DNA of 64,000 nt from JAGTRP01 sp035255045 (GTDB lineage Bacteria > Pseudomonadota > Gammaproteobacteria > Burkholderiales > Rhodocyclaceae). The notes below the pieces were generated by a model. That model was not told the origin of the DNA. It was given only the letters and a program-made list of their open reading frames with translations, and ran no database searches. The DNA lies in the NCBI GenBank assembly GCA_035255045.1, contig DATFAA010000165.1, positions 27,343 through 91,342 on the forward strand, written 5' to 3'. Positions 46,485 to 54,784 of the stretch are shown here, in pieces; within the stretch, counting starts at the first letter, position 1, and every line of letters starts with the position of its first letter. A program made the translations under genes and the position numbers.

Positions 46485-46973
46485 TTGAGGATGGCTTCCG
46501 GATCCGCTTCGACCAGCAACCCCAACCGCATCATCGCGGACCTGGCCGCCATGTGCCGAGAGTCGCTGGCTGCCGATGGCACCCTGGATTTCTGCCTTGA
46601 CCTCGCGGGGGATTTGCCGGAAATCGTTACGGATGGCGACCGCTTGAGGCGATTGTTCCTTGGCCTGATCCGGGAATCGGTCAAAGGGATGCCGGGGGGC
46701 GGGGCCATCCGTATTTCGACGAGCCCGCGGCGAAGCGGCCCGGTGATATCCCATATCGAGATATCCATGGAAGATAACGGACCGGGCTTGCCGGATGGGG
46801 TCTTCTGGAGTCTCTATCAGCCACCGGCGAAGGAGAGCGGGCAGACGGATGAAACCTCCGACCTCGCTCTCATAGGCCAGCTGGTGCGTGATCTGGGCGG
46901 GCTGATCAATTGCCGCTCGAGCCAAAAGGGAACACGCTTCCTGGTGCTTCTGCCTCTAGGGAAAGATCGGTAA
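46485..46973 (+). CDS. Degenerate histidine-kinase-like ATPase domain protein
   Basis: About 162 residues, all of one GHKL ATPase-like domain. The G1 box MEDNGPGLPDG is intact, but where the N box Asn is expected the sequence reads LIRESVKGMP, and the G2 region (DLALIGQLVRDLGG) lacks the glycines. No phospho-acceptor His domain, sensor or TM segment precedes it: in this frame there is a stop at 46472. It may be an anti-sigma/regulatory ATPase relative or the decayed end of a sensor kinase. The start is uncertain (TTG 46485 or ATG 46491). Confidence 0.5.
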   Translation: MRMASGSASTSNPNRIIADLAAMCRESLAADGTLDFCLDLAGDLPEIVTDGDRLRRLFLGLIRESVKGMPGGGAIRISTSPRRSGPVISHIEISMEDNGPGLPDGVFWSLYQPPAKESGQTDETSDLALIGQLVRDLGGLINCRSSQKGTRFLVLLPLGKDR

Positions 46974-47574
46974 TTCGGGAATTTGGCACGGCCCATGGCC
47001 GATCGGCCAAGTCGTCCCGTCAATAACCGGGCGCCTCTCTCCATCCCTGTCCGGCGCCACCCGCTGCCGGCGGTGCCGGGATACTACGGCCGCCCAGGAT
47101 GCCGGTCACTGATGGTCAATCCGACTTGCGCCGGAGAGCAAGCCACCAAGAGCGCTTGGCCTTATCCTGCACCTGTCATCTCCTCGAGGTCTCCACGACG
47201 CACGTATCGTCGTTTCGCCCGCTTCGGCGGGCATTTTTTTTGGCTTTCGGGCAGTGGCGCGGCAAGCGGGTCAGACGCCGATCACTGCTGGTCAAGGGAA
47301 TTTGCTCCGCGGGACAAGCGGCCAAGGAAAATTGGTTCTATCGTTGGCCTGAAGTTTCCTTACAGTCGATCAGGACAGTCATGGACGCTCACACGCAGAA
47401 TGCCAAGCCCTTGGTGGACCGGAGCAAGCTTGCTCTCCCCGCTCGCCGGCCTCCATGAGCCCCGGCCGGACGGCTGCGCGAATGAGACGGGCGGTGACGG
47501 GCAAGGGGCTAACGCTGGAGTCGTTGCCGCCGCGATCTGGCCCGGCGTTTTCTTACTCAACGAAGGAGGTTACG
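46974..47574. other. 600-base gap with tandem hairpins, no convincing protein gene
   Basis: Open frames exist (the longest about 200 codons on the plus strand) but they run straight through a strong terminator and look compositionally random. The gap contains a small hairpin (CCAAG/CTTGG near 47148-47161), a six-base hairpin ACGACG/CGTCGT at 47195-47213 and the terminator at 47217-47241. This could be the 3' end of the kinase-like transcript or of an untranslated small RNA. Confidence 0.45.
47217..47241 (+). terminator. Rho-independent terminator with TTCG tetraloop
   Basis: GCCCGC-TTCG-GCGGGC followed by A and eight T residues, a textbook terminator with the extra-stable tetraloop. It lies 240 bases after the kinase-like gene and 330 bases before the DUF3135 gene. 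Confidence 0.92.
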
Positions 47575-47874
47575 GTGTTGTTGCAGCAGGATTTTGATTT
47601 CGATCTGATGACCAGGTTGGCGAAGGAATCCCCCACGGAGTTTGACCGCCAACGGCAGGAACTGCTTCGGCTCGCCATCGAGTCCTGCGACCGTCCCGAC
47701 CAAGCGCACCGAATTCAATCCGTCATCGATTCGCGCCGAGCCGCCATCCTGCAGACTCAAGTTGCTGCCGCTCCGGATACCAAGGAGGTATGGCCCCTGA
47801 TCGGCCAACTGTCCACCTTGTTCGTGCATGTCATTTCCGAGAGCAGGAAGCCGCCATGTCTCGTTCCCAACTAG
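47575..47874 (+). CDS. DUF3135 small protein
   Basis: 99 residues. QQDFDFDLMTRLAKESPTEF, then a helical stretch LLRLAIESC and QSVIDSRR, match DUF3135, a family of small cytoplasmic proteins without known function. The GTG at 47575 is chosen because AAGGAGG sits at ideal distance; the longer frame from 47455 has no such site. It precedes ribA by 91 bases in the same direction. Confidence 0.75.
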   Translation: MLLQQDFDFDLMTRLAKESPTEFDRQRQELLRLAIESCDRPDQAHRIQSVIDSRRAAILQTQVAAAPDTKEVWPLIGQLSTLFVHVISESRKPPCLVPN

Positions 47875-47965
47875 AAACCCGGGGCGAGGACCCGGCGGCT
47901 GCCCCGATCGCCCGCCGAATCAAGGGCAAACGTGGCGCCGCGGGCGCCAGACAGAAGGAGAAGAG

Positions 47966-48613
47966 ATGAACACCATTTCGTTTCGGCCCAGACGCCAACG
48001 GCCCCATGGCCGCGACAGTGTCGCCAATGTGCGCATGCCCATCGCCGAGGGAAATTTCCTCGCCCACGCCTACCGGGATCCCGGTACCGGGGTCGAACAT
48101 TTCGCCCTGGTGCTCGGCGATCCGGCCGCCACGCCCGGCTGCCTGGTCCGGGTGCATTCGGAGTGCCTGACAGGCGACATCTTCGGCTCCCGCCGCTGTG
48201 ATTGCGGGCCGCAGCTGCACGAGGCTCTGCGGCGCATTGCCGCAGCCGGTTGCGGCGTCCTGGTTTATCTGCGCGGGCATGAGGGCCGTGGCATCGGCCT
48301 GGTCGAAAAGTTGCGGGCCTATTGCCTCCAGGAAGCCGGGTTCGACACGGTCGAGGCCAACCTGCTCCTGGGCCATCCGGTGGATGCCCGGGACTACACG
48401 GTGGCAGCCGATATCCTGAAGGAGATCGGTGTCCACGAACTGAGCCTCCTGACCAACAATCCCGACAAGCCAGCGGCCCTGGCGGCCTGCGGCCTGCGGG
48501 TCGCACGCGCTGTGCCCCTGCCGACGGCGGCAGATCCCGAAAGCGCCCGATACATCGAGACCAAGCGGGTGAAGCTCGGGCACGTGGCCCTCTCTGCCGT
48601 GGAGTCGGCCTGA
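47966..48613 (+). CDS. ribA: GTP cyclohydrolase II
   Basis: 215 residues. The zinc site is in HSECLTGDIFGSRRCDCG (three Cys) and the GTP site in RGHEGRGIGL. It opens GTP to the pyrimidine that becomes riboflavin; the intermediate 5-amino-6-ribitylaminouracil is also a direct substrate of CofH in F420 synthesis. The gene is not fused to ribB and not in a rib operon, and lies between F420 gene groups, so a dedicated precursor supply is a reasonable inference. AAGGAGAAG precedes the ATG. Confidence 0.95.
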   Translation: MNTISFRPRRQRPHGRDSVANVRMPIAEGNFLAHAYRDPGTGVEHFALVLGDPAATPGCLVRVHSECLTGDIFGSRRCDCGPQLHEALRRIAAAGCGVLVYLRGHEGRGIGLVEKLRAYCLQEAGFDTVEANLLLGHPVDARDYTVAADILKEIGVHELSLLTNNPDKPAALAACGLRVARAVPLPTAADPESARYIETKRVKLGHVALSAVESA

Positions 48614-48667
48614 AATGACAACGCGACTATTCGTGACGGACCTCCGAAGAGGTTTTTCGGGGGAGCC

Positions 48668-49249
48668 TCAGCCCGATCGGAACAGCCAGCCGGAAACGGC
48701 CTTCACGTAGGCAGGCATGACGATGTAGACCACCAGGGCGACGATCGTTGCCGCGACGATGCCCTGGTCGATACCCCACTTGCCGATGGCCGGAAAGTGG
48801 GAGAACAGGGGTGAGAAGGCGGCCGGCACGACCATGGTCAGGGGCCAGATTACGGAAGTGGTGATCAGCCACTGCTTCCAGCGCACGGGGCGGCGCTGGG
48901 TCGGCGATTCCGGGGTGAACCAGAAATCGATGCCGGAAAGGATCTCGATCTCGTCATTCCCTTCCAGAAGCTCGCGTACAGCCTGGATCAGGTTGCGGCG
49001 ATCGGATGACGATGCCCAGCGGTCGGCATCCTCCTGGCTGGCAAATCGTACGATGGTGACGTATTCGTGCCCCCCAGCCGGCGGCCTCACGACCTGCACC
49101 CCGAGATGCCCCTGATAGGCGGCAGCCCTGGCCATGATCTGGCGCAACCAGGCCTCGTACTGACTGGCCAAGCCATCCTTGACCTGATGCCTGACCACGA
49201 AGGTGACCTGGGTCTTGCGCTGTAACGGTGCTTTGCGGGCAGGTTTCAT
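48668..49249 (-). CDS. ABM-domain protein with C-terminal membrane helices
   Basis: 193 residues. The N-terminal 95 resemble an antibiotic-biosynthesis-monooxygenase fold (TFVVRHQVKDGLASQYEAWL, YVTIVRFASQEDADRWASS), the C-terminal third has two TM helices (near 132-155 and 165-187). This ABM-TM combination is a conserved family of unknown role; the ABM part alone can be a monooxygenase or heme-binding domain. A TTG four codons upstream is a possible start. It abuts an IS remnant and is convergent with ribA. Confidence 0.72.
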   Translation of the reverse strand: MKPARKAPLQRKTQVTFVVRHQVKDGLASQYEAWLRQIMARAAAYQGHLGVQVVRPPAGGHEYVTIVRFASQEDADRWASSSDRRNLIQAVRELLEGNDEIEILSGIDFWFTPESPTQRRPVRWKQWLITTSVIWPLTMVVPAAFSPLFSHFPAIGKWGIDQGIVAATIVALVVYIVMPAYVKAVSGWLFRSG

Positions 49250-49263
49250 CGTGTCTGGCAAGC

Positions 49264-49533
49264 TCAGCGTTCGCCCTTCTGGTCGAGGGCGGCCTTGAGC
49301 ATTTCATTGTCAAGGATCGATTCGCCAAGAAGCCGCTTCAGCAGCGCGTTTTCCGCTTGCAGGTCCTTTAACCGCCTGGCCTTCGAAAGGGTCGGGCTAC
49401 CGTACTTGCTCCGCCAGTTATAGAAGGTGGTGTCGCTGAAGCCGTTCTGTCGGCACAATTCCGTAACGGACGCACCGGCCTCGGCTTGCTTCAAGAATCC
49501 GGTGATCTGGTCATCCGAGAATTTCCGCCTCAA
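49264..49533 (-). pseudogene. Orphan IS3-family transposase OrfA remnant
   Basis: 89 codons from a TTG read as OrfA of the IS3 family: RRKFSDDQITGFLKQAEAG, a helix-turn-helix with ELCRQNGFSDTTFYNW, and a leucine-zipper-like tail (LQAENALLKRLLGE). The expected orfB with its DDE motif is missing; the ABM gene begins three bases after the OrfA stop. No terminal inverted repeats were found. It is probably a fossil of the insertion event that helped assemble this region. Confidence 0.75.
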
Positions 49534-49763
49534 GGTCGTCTTCTCCCTGTCTTCGCAATTAGAGCTTCTGCTGCCGGGCCTTCCGTTGCCCTCGGCCCGG
49601 GCACTTCCGCCACCGGTTGCTCTGTCCCGCCAGCGGTCTGGATATGGCGCCAGACTAGCAGTTGCGCGGCGCACACTCTTGCCAGGCAGCGAACTGCCCT
49701 TGACTGCGGAGGCATCGGAAGCTTCCCTTTTTTCCGTGCTCCAAACATTATGCTGGCGTTTAG

Positions 49764-49780
49764 TTGACGTTTACGTAAAC
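49764..49780. promoter_or_regulatory. ACGTTTACGT palindrome, MerR/LiuR-like operator candidate
   Basis: TTGACGTTTACGTAAAC contains the perfect 12-base palindrome GTTTACGTAAAC. The overall form resembles operators of MerR-family regulators of acyl-CoA and branched-chain amino acid catabolism in Proteobacteria, although no such regulator gene is in the window. It lies about 145 bases before the first AraC-family start. Confidence 0.35.
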
Positions 49781-49886
49781 TAGAAGGCGGCGGGCGACCG
49801 CAGGACTCGGATATCGAGGACCATGAGCGCTCTCCATACGACGACAAGAAAACAAGAAATCAACTAGCCACTCATGCTGTTGAGGA

Positions 49887-49907
49887 GGAAACCACTCGAT
49901 GGTTTCC
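49887..49907 (+). promoter_or_regulatory. Leader hairpin directly before the araC-1 ribosome site
   Basis: GGAAACCA and TGGTTTCC pair over eight bases around CTCGA, ending two bases before the GGAGGAG ribosome site of the AraC-family gene. The second AraC gene has a hairpin of unrelated sequence in the same place. Confidence 0.5.
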
Positions 49908-49922
49908 CCGGAGGAGCGAAAC

Positions 49923-50845
49923 ATGGGAATCGCAGTACAGACTGGGGCCATGGCGCCCCAGGAGTCTGGGCGTGCGGGCCGTCTGGGCGATGTATCCAAC
50001 GCGGTGATCCGGGTCCAGGCACAGCGGCATGCCGAGGCCTTCGATCACTACGCGGTCAGCCGCATCAGGCTTGCCACCTTGACCATCCACTCCATCGAGA
50101 GCGATCCGGTCAGCATCAGCCGGCGGGACGAGGACATCCTGGAGGACAGGATTTTCGATGTGCTACTCCACGTCCAGGTCCAGGGCTCGGCCGAGATCAC
50201 CCAGGGCGGCAGAACCTTCAACCTGAGCCCGGGGGCCATCGCCATCGTCCCGGGCGGCATCCCGTATCACGTCTGTTACCCGGAGAAGGGCCGCAAGATC
50301 ATCCTGCGCATTCCACATCGCGTATTCCACGAGCGCGTCCTGGGCCGGGAAGTTCGGGACTTCGGGGCCACGGTTTTCAGCGGGGATGGCCTGGTGCCGG
50401 TGGTCATCGACCTGCTGAAATCGATGACCCTTGAAAAGGAAGGCGCTCTCTCCGAAGTCGAGCAATTCACCCTGGCGGAAAGCTTCCTGGCGCTGGTGGG
50501 CACGGTGGTGCGCTCCCGCAGGACGCCGGGCCCCAAGGACGTGGAGAGGAACCGGTCGGCGCGCCTGTGCCGCATCCTCTCCTACCTGGAGGAGCATTTC
50601 TCGGATCACGAACTGACACCGGCGCGGGTCGCTGAGGCGAATATGGTTTCCCTGCGCCACCTCCACGGCCTGTTCAAGGAATCGGGCACCACGGTAAGCC
50701 GATGGATCTGGGACCGCCGCCTCAGGGCCGGCCGGGAAGACTTGCTGGATCCCAAGCTGGCGACCCTGACCATTTGCGATATCGCCTTTCGCCGGGGATT
50801 CAGCGATTCCGCCCATTTCAGCCGGGCGTTCAAGGAGCGGTTCGG
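49923..50845 (+). repeat. Left copy of a 13-kb-spaced direct repeat (AraC coding sequence)
   Basis: This stretch aligns without gaps to 63078-64000 at a constant offset of 13155 bases. Over 50169-50366 only about nine mismatches were counted by eye, so identity is about 95 percent there; the first 60 bases are more different. Confidence 0.9.
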
Positions 50846-50942
50846 CATTTCCCCGTGTCACCTGAGGGCCAAGGGGCGCTCCGGGAGCCACGGCGAACTG
50901 GCTGGCAAGCAGGAGGCTCCGGCACCGGCCCGGGCGGCTTGA
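49923..50942 (+). CDS. AraC-family transcriptional regulator (copy 1)
   Basis: 339 residues. The N-terminal 190 form a sensor domain of the AraC-binding-like type seen in FeaR-related activators (VSISRRDEDILEDRIFDVLLH, a Gly/Pro cupin-like turn), and the C-terminal 100 contain two helix-turn-helix motifs (LTPARVAEANMVSLRHLHGLF and CDIAFRRGFSDSAHFSRAF). ATG 49923 with GGAGGAG is chosen because it matches the N terminus of the second copy; the ATG at 49899 is inside the leader hairpin. It lies divergent/convergent to its neighbours as a single gene and likely controls the F420/catabolic block (inference). Confidence 0.9.
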   Translation: MGIAVQTGAMAPQESGRAGRLGDVSNAVIRVQAQRHAEAFDHYAVSRIRLATLTIHSIESDPVSISRRDEDILEDRIFDVLLHVQVQGSAEITQGGRTFNLSPGAIAIVPGGIPYHVCYPEKGRKIILRIPHRVFHERVLGREVRDFGATVFSGDGLVPVVIDLLKSMTLEKEGALSEVEQFTLAESFLALVGTVVRSRRTPGPKDVERNRSARLCRILSYLEEHFSDHELTPARVAEANMVSLRHLHGLFKESGTTVSRWIWDRRLRAGREDLLDPKLATLTICDIAFRRGFSDSAHFSRAFKERFGISPCHLRAKGRSGSHGELAGKQEAPAPARAA

Positions 50943-51019
50943 GGCGCCGGTAAACCGGTACCAGCTCCCGGATTGGTGCCGGTCGTTGCCCGACGACGGC
51001 CAGGCGGGGCGAATTCCGG

Positions 51020-54000
51020 TTACAGCGGGCCGGCGTCGCTCAGTTCCACCAGCAGGTCCCGGGTCTCGACCCGGTCGCCCGGGGCGACATAGATGCGCGT
51101 GACGATGGCGTCGCAGTCGGCGGTGATCACGGTTTCCATCTTCATGGCCTCGATAGACAGGAGCGGGCTGCCCTTGGTCACCGGCTGGCCGCTCTTCACC
51201 GCCACAGTGGCGATCATGCCCGGCATGGGTGCGGCGATGTGCCCGGGATTGCCCGCCTCGGCCTTCGGTCGGCTTACCGAGGTGATCAGCGCTCCCTGCT
51301 TGGCGACCCTTACGGTGCGCGGCTGCCCGTTCAGTTCGAAGAACAGCCTCACCATCCCTTCCTCGTCGGGCTCGGTGCGGCCGATGAGGGTCACCACGAG
51401 GGCCTTGCCCCGGTCGATCTGTACCGTCGCCTCCTGCTGTTCGGCGAGGCCGTAAAAGAATACCGGCGTCGGCAGCAGGGAGACATCGCCGTAATGCCGG
51501 TGATGCTCGGCGAAATCGGCGAACACCTTGGGATACATCAGGTAGGAGGCCAGATCGCAATCGTTGATGCGCCGGTCCACGGTCCTCTCCGCCTGGATGC
51601 GGGCCGCCTCGAGATCCACGGGCGGAATGCTGGCGCCGGCGCGGCCGGGCAGGGGAGCCGTGCCCTGGAGTACCTTTTTCTGCAACTCGACGGGAAAGCC
51701 GTCGGCGGGGTAGCCCATCTCGCCCTGGAACAGGGAGACCACCGATTCGGGAAAGGATGTCGCGCGTGCCGGATCGGCCACCTGGTCTGCCGGCAGTTCG
51801 TTGGCCACCATGAACAGCGCCATGTCGCCAACCACCTTGGAGGTCGGCGTGACCTTGACGATGTCGCCGAACAGCCGGTTCACGTCGGCGTAAGCCTGGG
51901 CGACCTCGGGCCAGCGGTGTTCGAGGCCCATGGCGCGGGCCTGTTCGCGCAGGTTGGTATATTGCCCCCCGGGCATCTCGTGGCGATAGATCTCGGAGGT
52001 GCCGGAACGGATGTCGGCCTCGAAGGGCGAGTAGCAGCGGCGCACTCCCTCCCAGTAGCGGTTGAAGGGCTGCAGCCCCTCGACGGAAAGGCCGGGACTG
52101 CGGGAATCGCCGTCGAGGGCGGCGACCAGGGCGCCCAGGCTGGGCTGCGAGGTGAGGCCGCTCATGGCGTCCATGGCGCCATCCACCGCGTCGACGCCCG
52201 CCTCGATCATGGCCAGCACGCTGGCGATGGAGCCGCCCGAGGTATCGTGAGTATGGAAATGGATGGGCAGTCCGACCTCCTGCTTCAGGGCCCGGACCAA
52301 TTCCCGGGCGGCCCGCGGCCGGCAGACGCCAGCCATGTCCTTGATGCCGAGCACATGGGCTCCCGCCCTTTCCAGCTCCTTGGCCATGTTCACGTAGTAC
52401 TTGAGGTCGTACTTGGAGCGGGCCGGGTCGAACAGGTCGCCGGTGTAGCAGATTGCCGCCTCGCAAAGCGCCCCGGCTTCGAGCACCGCGTCCATGGCGA
52501 CCCGCATGTTCTCGACCCAGTTGAGGGAGTCGAAGACCCGGAAGAGGTCGATGCCCTCCTTGGCCGCTTGATGGACGAAATGCCGCACCACGTTGTCGGC
52601 ATAGTTGGTGTAGCCGACTGCGTTGGAGGCCCGCAGCAGCATCTGGAACAGAATGTTGGGCACCGCCTGGCGCAGTTTGGACAGCCGTTCCCAGGGATCT
52701 TCCTTGAGGAAGCGCATGGCCACGTCGAAGGTGGCGCCGCCCCAGCACTCCAGGGAGAACAGTTCCGGCAGCTGGCGCGCATAGTGCGGGGCGATGGCCA
52801 GCATGTCGGCGGTGCGCATGCGGGTGGCGAACAGTGACTGGTGCGCGTCACGCATGGTCGTATCGGTCAGCAGAACAGGCTTTTCGGCGCGCATCCACTC
52901 GGCGAATCCCTTGGCGCCCAACGCCTTGAACCGGTCGCGGCTGCCGGACGGCAGTGCCGCGCCCAGGTCGGCGGCGGGAAGCCGTGGCGTTGGCAGGGGC
53001 AGCGGAGGCAGGATGCGGCCCTTCATTTCCGGATTGCCGTTCACCACCACATTGCCGATAAAGCGCAGCAGTCGGGTGGCCCGGTCGCGCCTCTTGGGGA
53101 AATGGAACAGCTCCGGCGTCGTGTCGATGAACCGGGTCGAGCATTTGCCCGACACGAACAGCGGGTGGTTGATGACGTTCTCGAGAAACTGCAGATTGGT
53201 GGCCAGGCCGCGCACCCGGAACTCCCGCAGGGCGCGGTCCATGCGGTGGATGGCTTCGGCAGCGGTGGGCGCCCAGGCGGTGACCTTGACCAGCAGCGAG
53301 TCGTAATAGGGAGTGATGACCGCACCGGCGTAGGCGGTGCCGGCGTCAAGCCGGATGCCGAAGCCGGCGGCGCTGCGGTAGGTCGTCATCTTGCCGTAGT
53401 CGGGAGTGAATTGGTTCTCCGGGTCTTCGGTGGTGACGCGGCACTGCAGGGCGTGGCCGTTGAGGCGAATGTCGGCCTGGGCCGGCACTCCGGACTCGAG
53501 GCTGCCGATCCTGGCCCCCTCGGTGATGCGGACCTGGGCCTTGACGATGTCGATGCCGGTGACCTGTTCGGTCACGGTGTGCTCGACCTGGATGCGCGGA
53601 TTGACTTCGATGAAATAGAACTGGCCGGTGTCGCCGTCCATGAGGAATTCGACCGTGCCGGCATGGGTATAGGACACCGCCCGGGCCAGGCGCAGGGCGG
53701 CATCGCAGAGAAGTGTCCGCCCGGCCTCGTCCAGGTAGGGGGCCGGGGCCCGCTCGACCACCTTCTGGTTGCGCCGTTGCACCGAACAGTCCCGCTCGAA
53801 GAGATGCATCACCTGGCCGTGGGTATCCCCGAGGATCTGCACTTCCACGTGGCGGGCATTTCTGACCAGTTTTTCCAGATAAACCTCGTCGTTGCCGAAG
53901 GCGGCCAGGGCTTCCCGGCGTGCCACTTCCAGCTGGCCGGCGAGATCGGCTTCCGATTCGATGACTCGCATGCCGCGGCCGCCGCCCCCCCAGCTGGCCT

Positions 54001-54478
54001 TGAGCATCAGCGGGTAGCCGACGGCGGCGGCCAGCCGGGCCGCTTCGCCGAAATCCCGGGGCAGGGGCCCGGTGGCAGGCATCACCGGCACGCCGGCGGC
54101 CATCGCGGCGTGGCGTGCCGCCACCTTGTTGCCCAGGGTGCGCATGACATCGGGGCGGGGACCGATGAAGGCAATACCGTGCCGGGCGCAGGCCTCGGCA
54201 AACTCCGGATTCTCGGAAAGCAGTCCGTAGCCCGGGTGGATCGCGTCCGCCTTCGCTTCCCGGGCGATGCGCAGGATGTCGTCGATATCCAGATATGCCT
54301 GGACGGGCTTTTTCCCCTCGCCGACCAGATAGCTTTCGTCAGCCTTGAAACGGTGCAGGGCGAAGCGGTCCTCGTTGGAATAGATGCCGACCGTGCGGAT
54401 ACCCAGCTCGGTGGCTGCGCGCATGACGCGGATGGCTATTTCACTACGGTTGGCGATCAGGAGCTTGCGGACTTTCAT
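51020..54478 (-). CDS. pyc: Pyruvate carboxylase, single-chain
   Basis: 1152 residues. N-terminal biotin carboxylase (LLIANRSEIAIRVMRA; SWGGGGRGMR ATP loop), central carboxyltransferase (DTTMRDAHQSLFATRM, the pyruvate carboxylase signature), C-terminal biotin carrier with Lys1113 in EAMKMET. It makes oxaloacetate from pyruvate with ATP and bicarbonate. ATG 54478 has GAGG upstream; a TTG one codon earlier is not needed. Single-chain pyc is not common in betaproteobacteria relative to other anaplerotic enzymes, and here it sits inside the catabolic segment, divergent from the LLM gene, suggesting its product is needed when the substrate is degraded. Confidence 0.95.
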   Translation of the reverse strand: MKVRKLLIANRSEIAIRVMRAATELGIRTVGIYSNEDRFALHRFKADESYLVGEGKKPVQAYLDIDDILRIAREAKADAIHPGYGLLSENPEFAEACARHGIAFIGPRPDVMRTLGNKVAARHAAMAAGVPVMPATGPLPRDFGEAARLAAAVGYPLMLKASWGGGGRGMRVIESEADLAGQLEVARREALAAFGNDEVYLEKLVRNARHVEVQILGDTHGQVMHLFERDCSVQRRNQKVVERAPAPYLDEAGRTLLCDAALRLARAVSYTHAGTVEFLMDGDTGQFYFIEVNPRIQVEHTVTEQVTGIDIVKAQVRITEGARIGSLESGVPAQADIRLNGHALQCRVTTEDPENQFTPDYGKMTTYRSAAGFGIRLDAGTAYAGAVITPYYDSLLVKVTAWAPTAAEAIHRMDRALREFRVRGLATNLQFLENVINHPLFVSGKCSTRFIDTTPELFHFPKRRDRATRLLRFIGNVVVNGNPEMKGRILPPLPLPTPRLPAADLGAALPSGSRDRFKALGAKGFAEWMRAEKPVLLTDTTMRDAHQSLFATRMRTADMLAIAPHYARQLPELFSLECWGGATFDVAMRFLKEDPWERLSKLRQAVPNILFQMLLRASNAVGYTNYADNVVRHFVHQAAKEGIDLFRVFDSLNWVENMRVAMDAVLEAGALCEAAICYTGDLFDPARSKYDLKYYVNMAKELERAGAHVLGIKDMAGVCRPRAARELVRALKQEVGLPIHFHTHDTSGGSIASVLAMIEAGVDAVDGAMDAMSGLTSQPSLGALVAALDGDSRSPGLSVEGLQPFNRYWEGVRRCYSPFEADIRSGTSEIYRHEMPGGQYTNLREQARAMGLEHRWPEVAQAYADVNRLFGDIVKVTPTSKVVGDMALFMVANELPADQVADPARATSFPESVVSLFQGEMGYPADGFPVELQKKVLQGTAPLPGRAGASIPPVDLEAARIQAERTVDRRINDCDLASYLMYPKVFADFAEHHRHYGDVSLLPTPVFFYGLAEQQEATVQIDRGKALVVTLIGRTEPDEEGMVRLFFELNGQPRTVRVAKQGALITSVSRPKAEAGNPGHIAAPMPGMIATVAVKSGQPVTKGSPLLSIEAMKMETVITADCDAIVTRIYVAPGDRVETRDLLVELSDAGPL

Positions 54479-54784
54479 CAATGCCTCGTCGTTCGGATGG
54501 GCAACGATACGTTGCCATCCTCAGAAGCATAGTGGCCGCCACGAAGGGGGTCTTGTCCGCCGAACGGATCGTTCTTGATTCAGGGTGCAGGCCGGTTCCC
54601 GGAGTCGCTTCCCGTCCGTTTTCCGGTGCTTCCGGGGTTGCGCTATGGGTCAATCTGCTCCACTCGGACGGGCAAGACCGGCTATGACCCGGGCAATAAG
54701 ATGGTCCCAGGTCGAAGCGAGTCATGGGATTCAGACCCGCTCGATGTCGTTAGCGAACGTCAAAAATTTCTGGGAGCAAACCAT
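54479..54784. promoter_or_regulatory. Divergent control region between pyc and the LLM operon
   Basis: About 305 bases without a credible gene. It must contain the promoters of pyc (minus) and of the plus-strand LLM-FAH-M20-fbiC-cyclase-DRE-TIM series. No clean promoter pair or inverted repeat could be assigned by eye. The AraC-family proteins are the obvious candidates to bind here. Confidence 0.45.

Larger units (their letters stand above)
49534..49922. other. Gap upstream of the first AraC gene
   Basis: About 390 bases. It holds a palindrome at 49764-49780 and a leader hairpin at 49887-49907, both listed. The rest contains only short frames without recognisable similarity and probably includes decayed insertion-sequence DNA plus the promoter of the AraC-family gene. 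Confidence 0.45.

Noticed and set aside
46983..47597. 204-residue plus-strand frame after the kinase-like gene
   Set aside because: It passes through a strong terminator, has no recognised domain, and its end overlaps the well-supported DUF3135 start.
50163..52748. 861-residue minus-strand frame over araC and pyc
   Set aside because: It is a shadow frame: the real pyruvate carboxylase runs on the same strand in another frame, and the AraC gene on the plus strand is clear.
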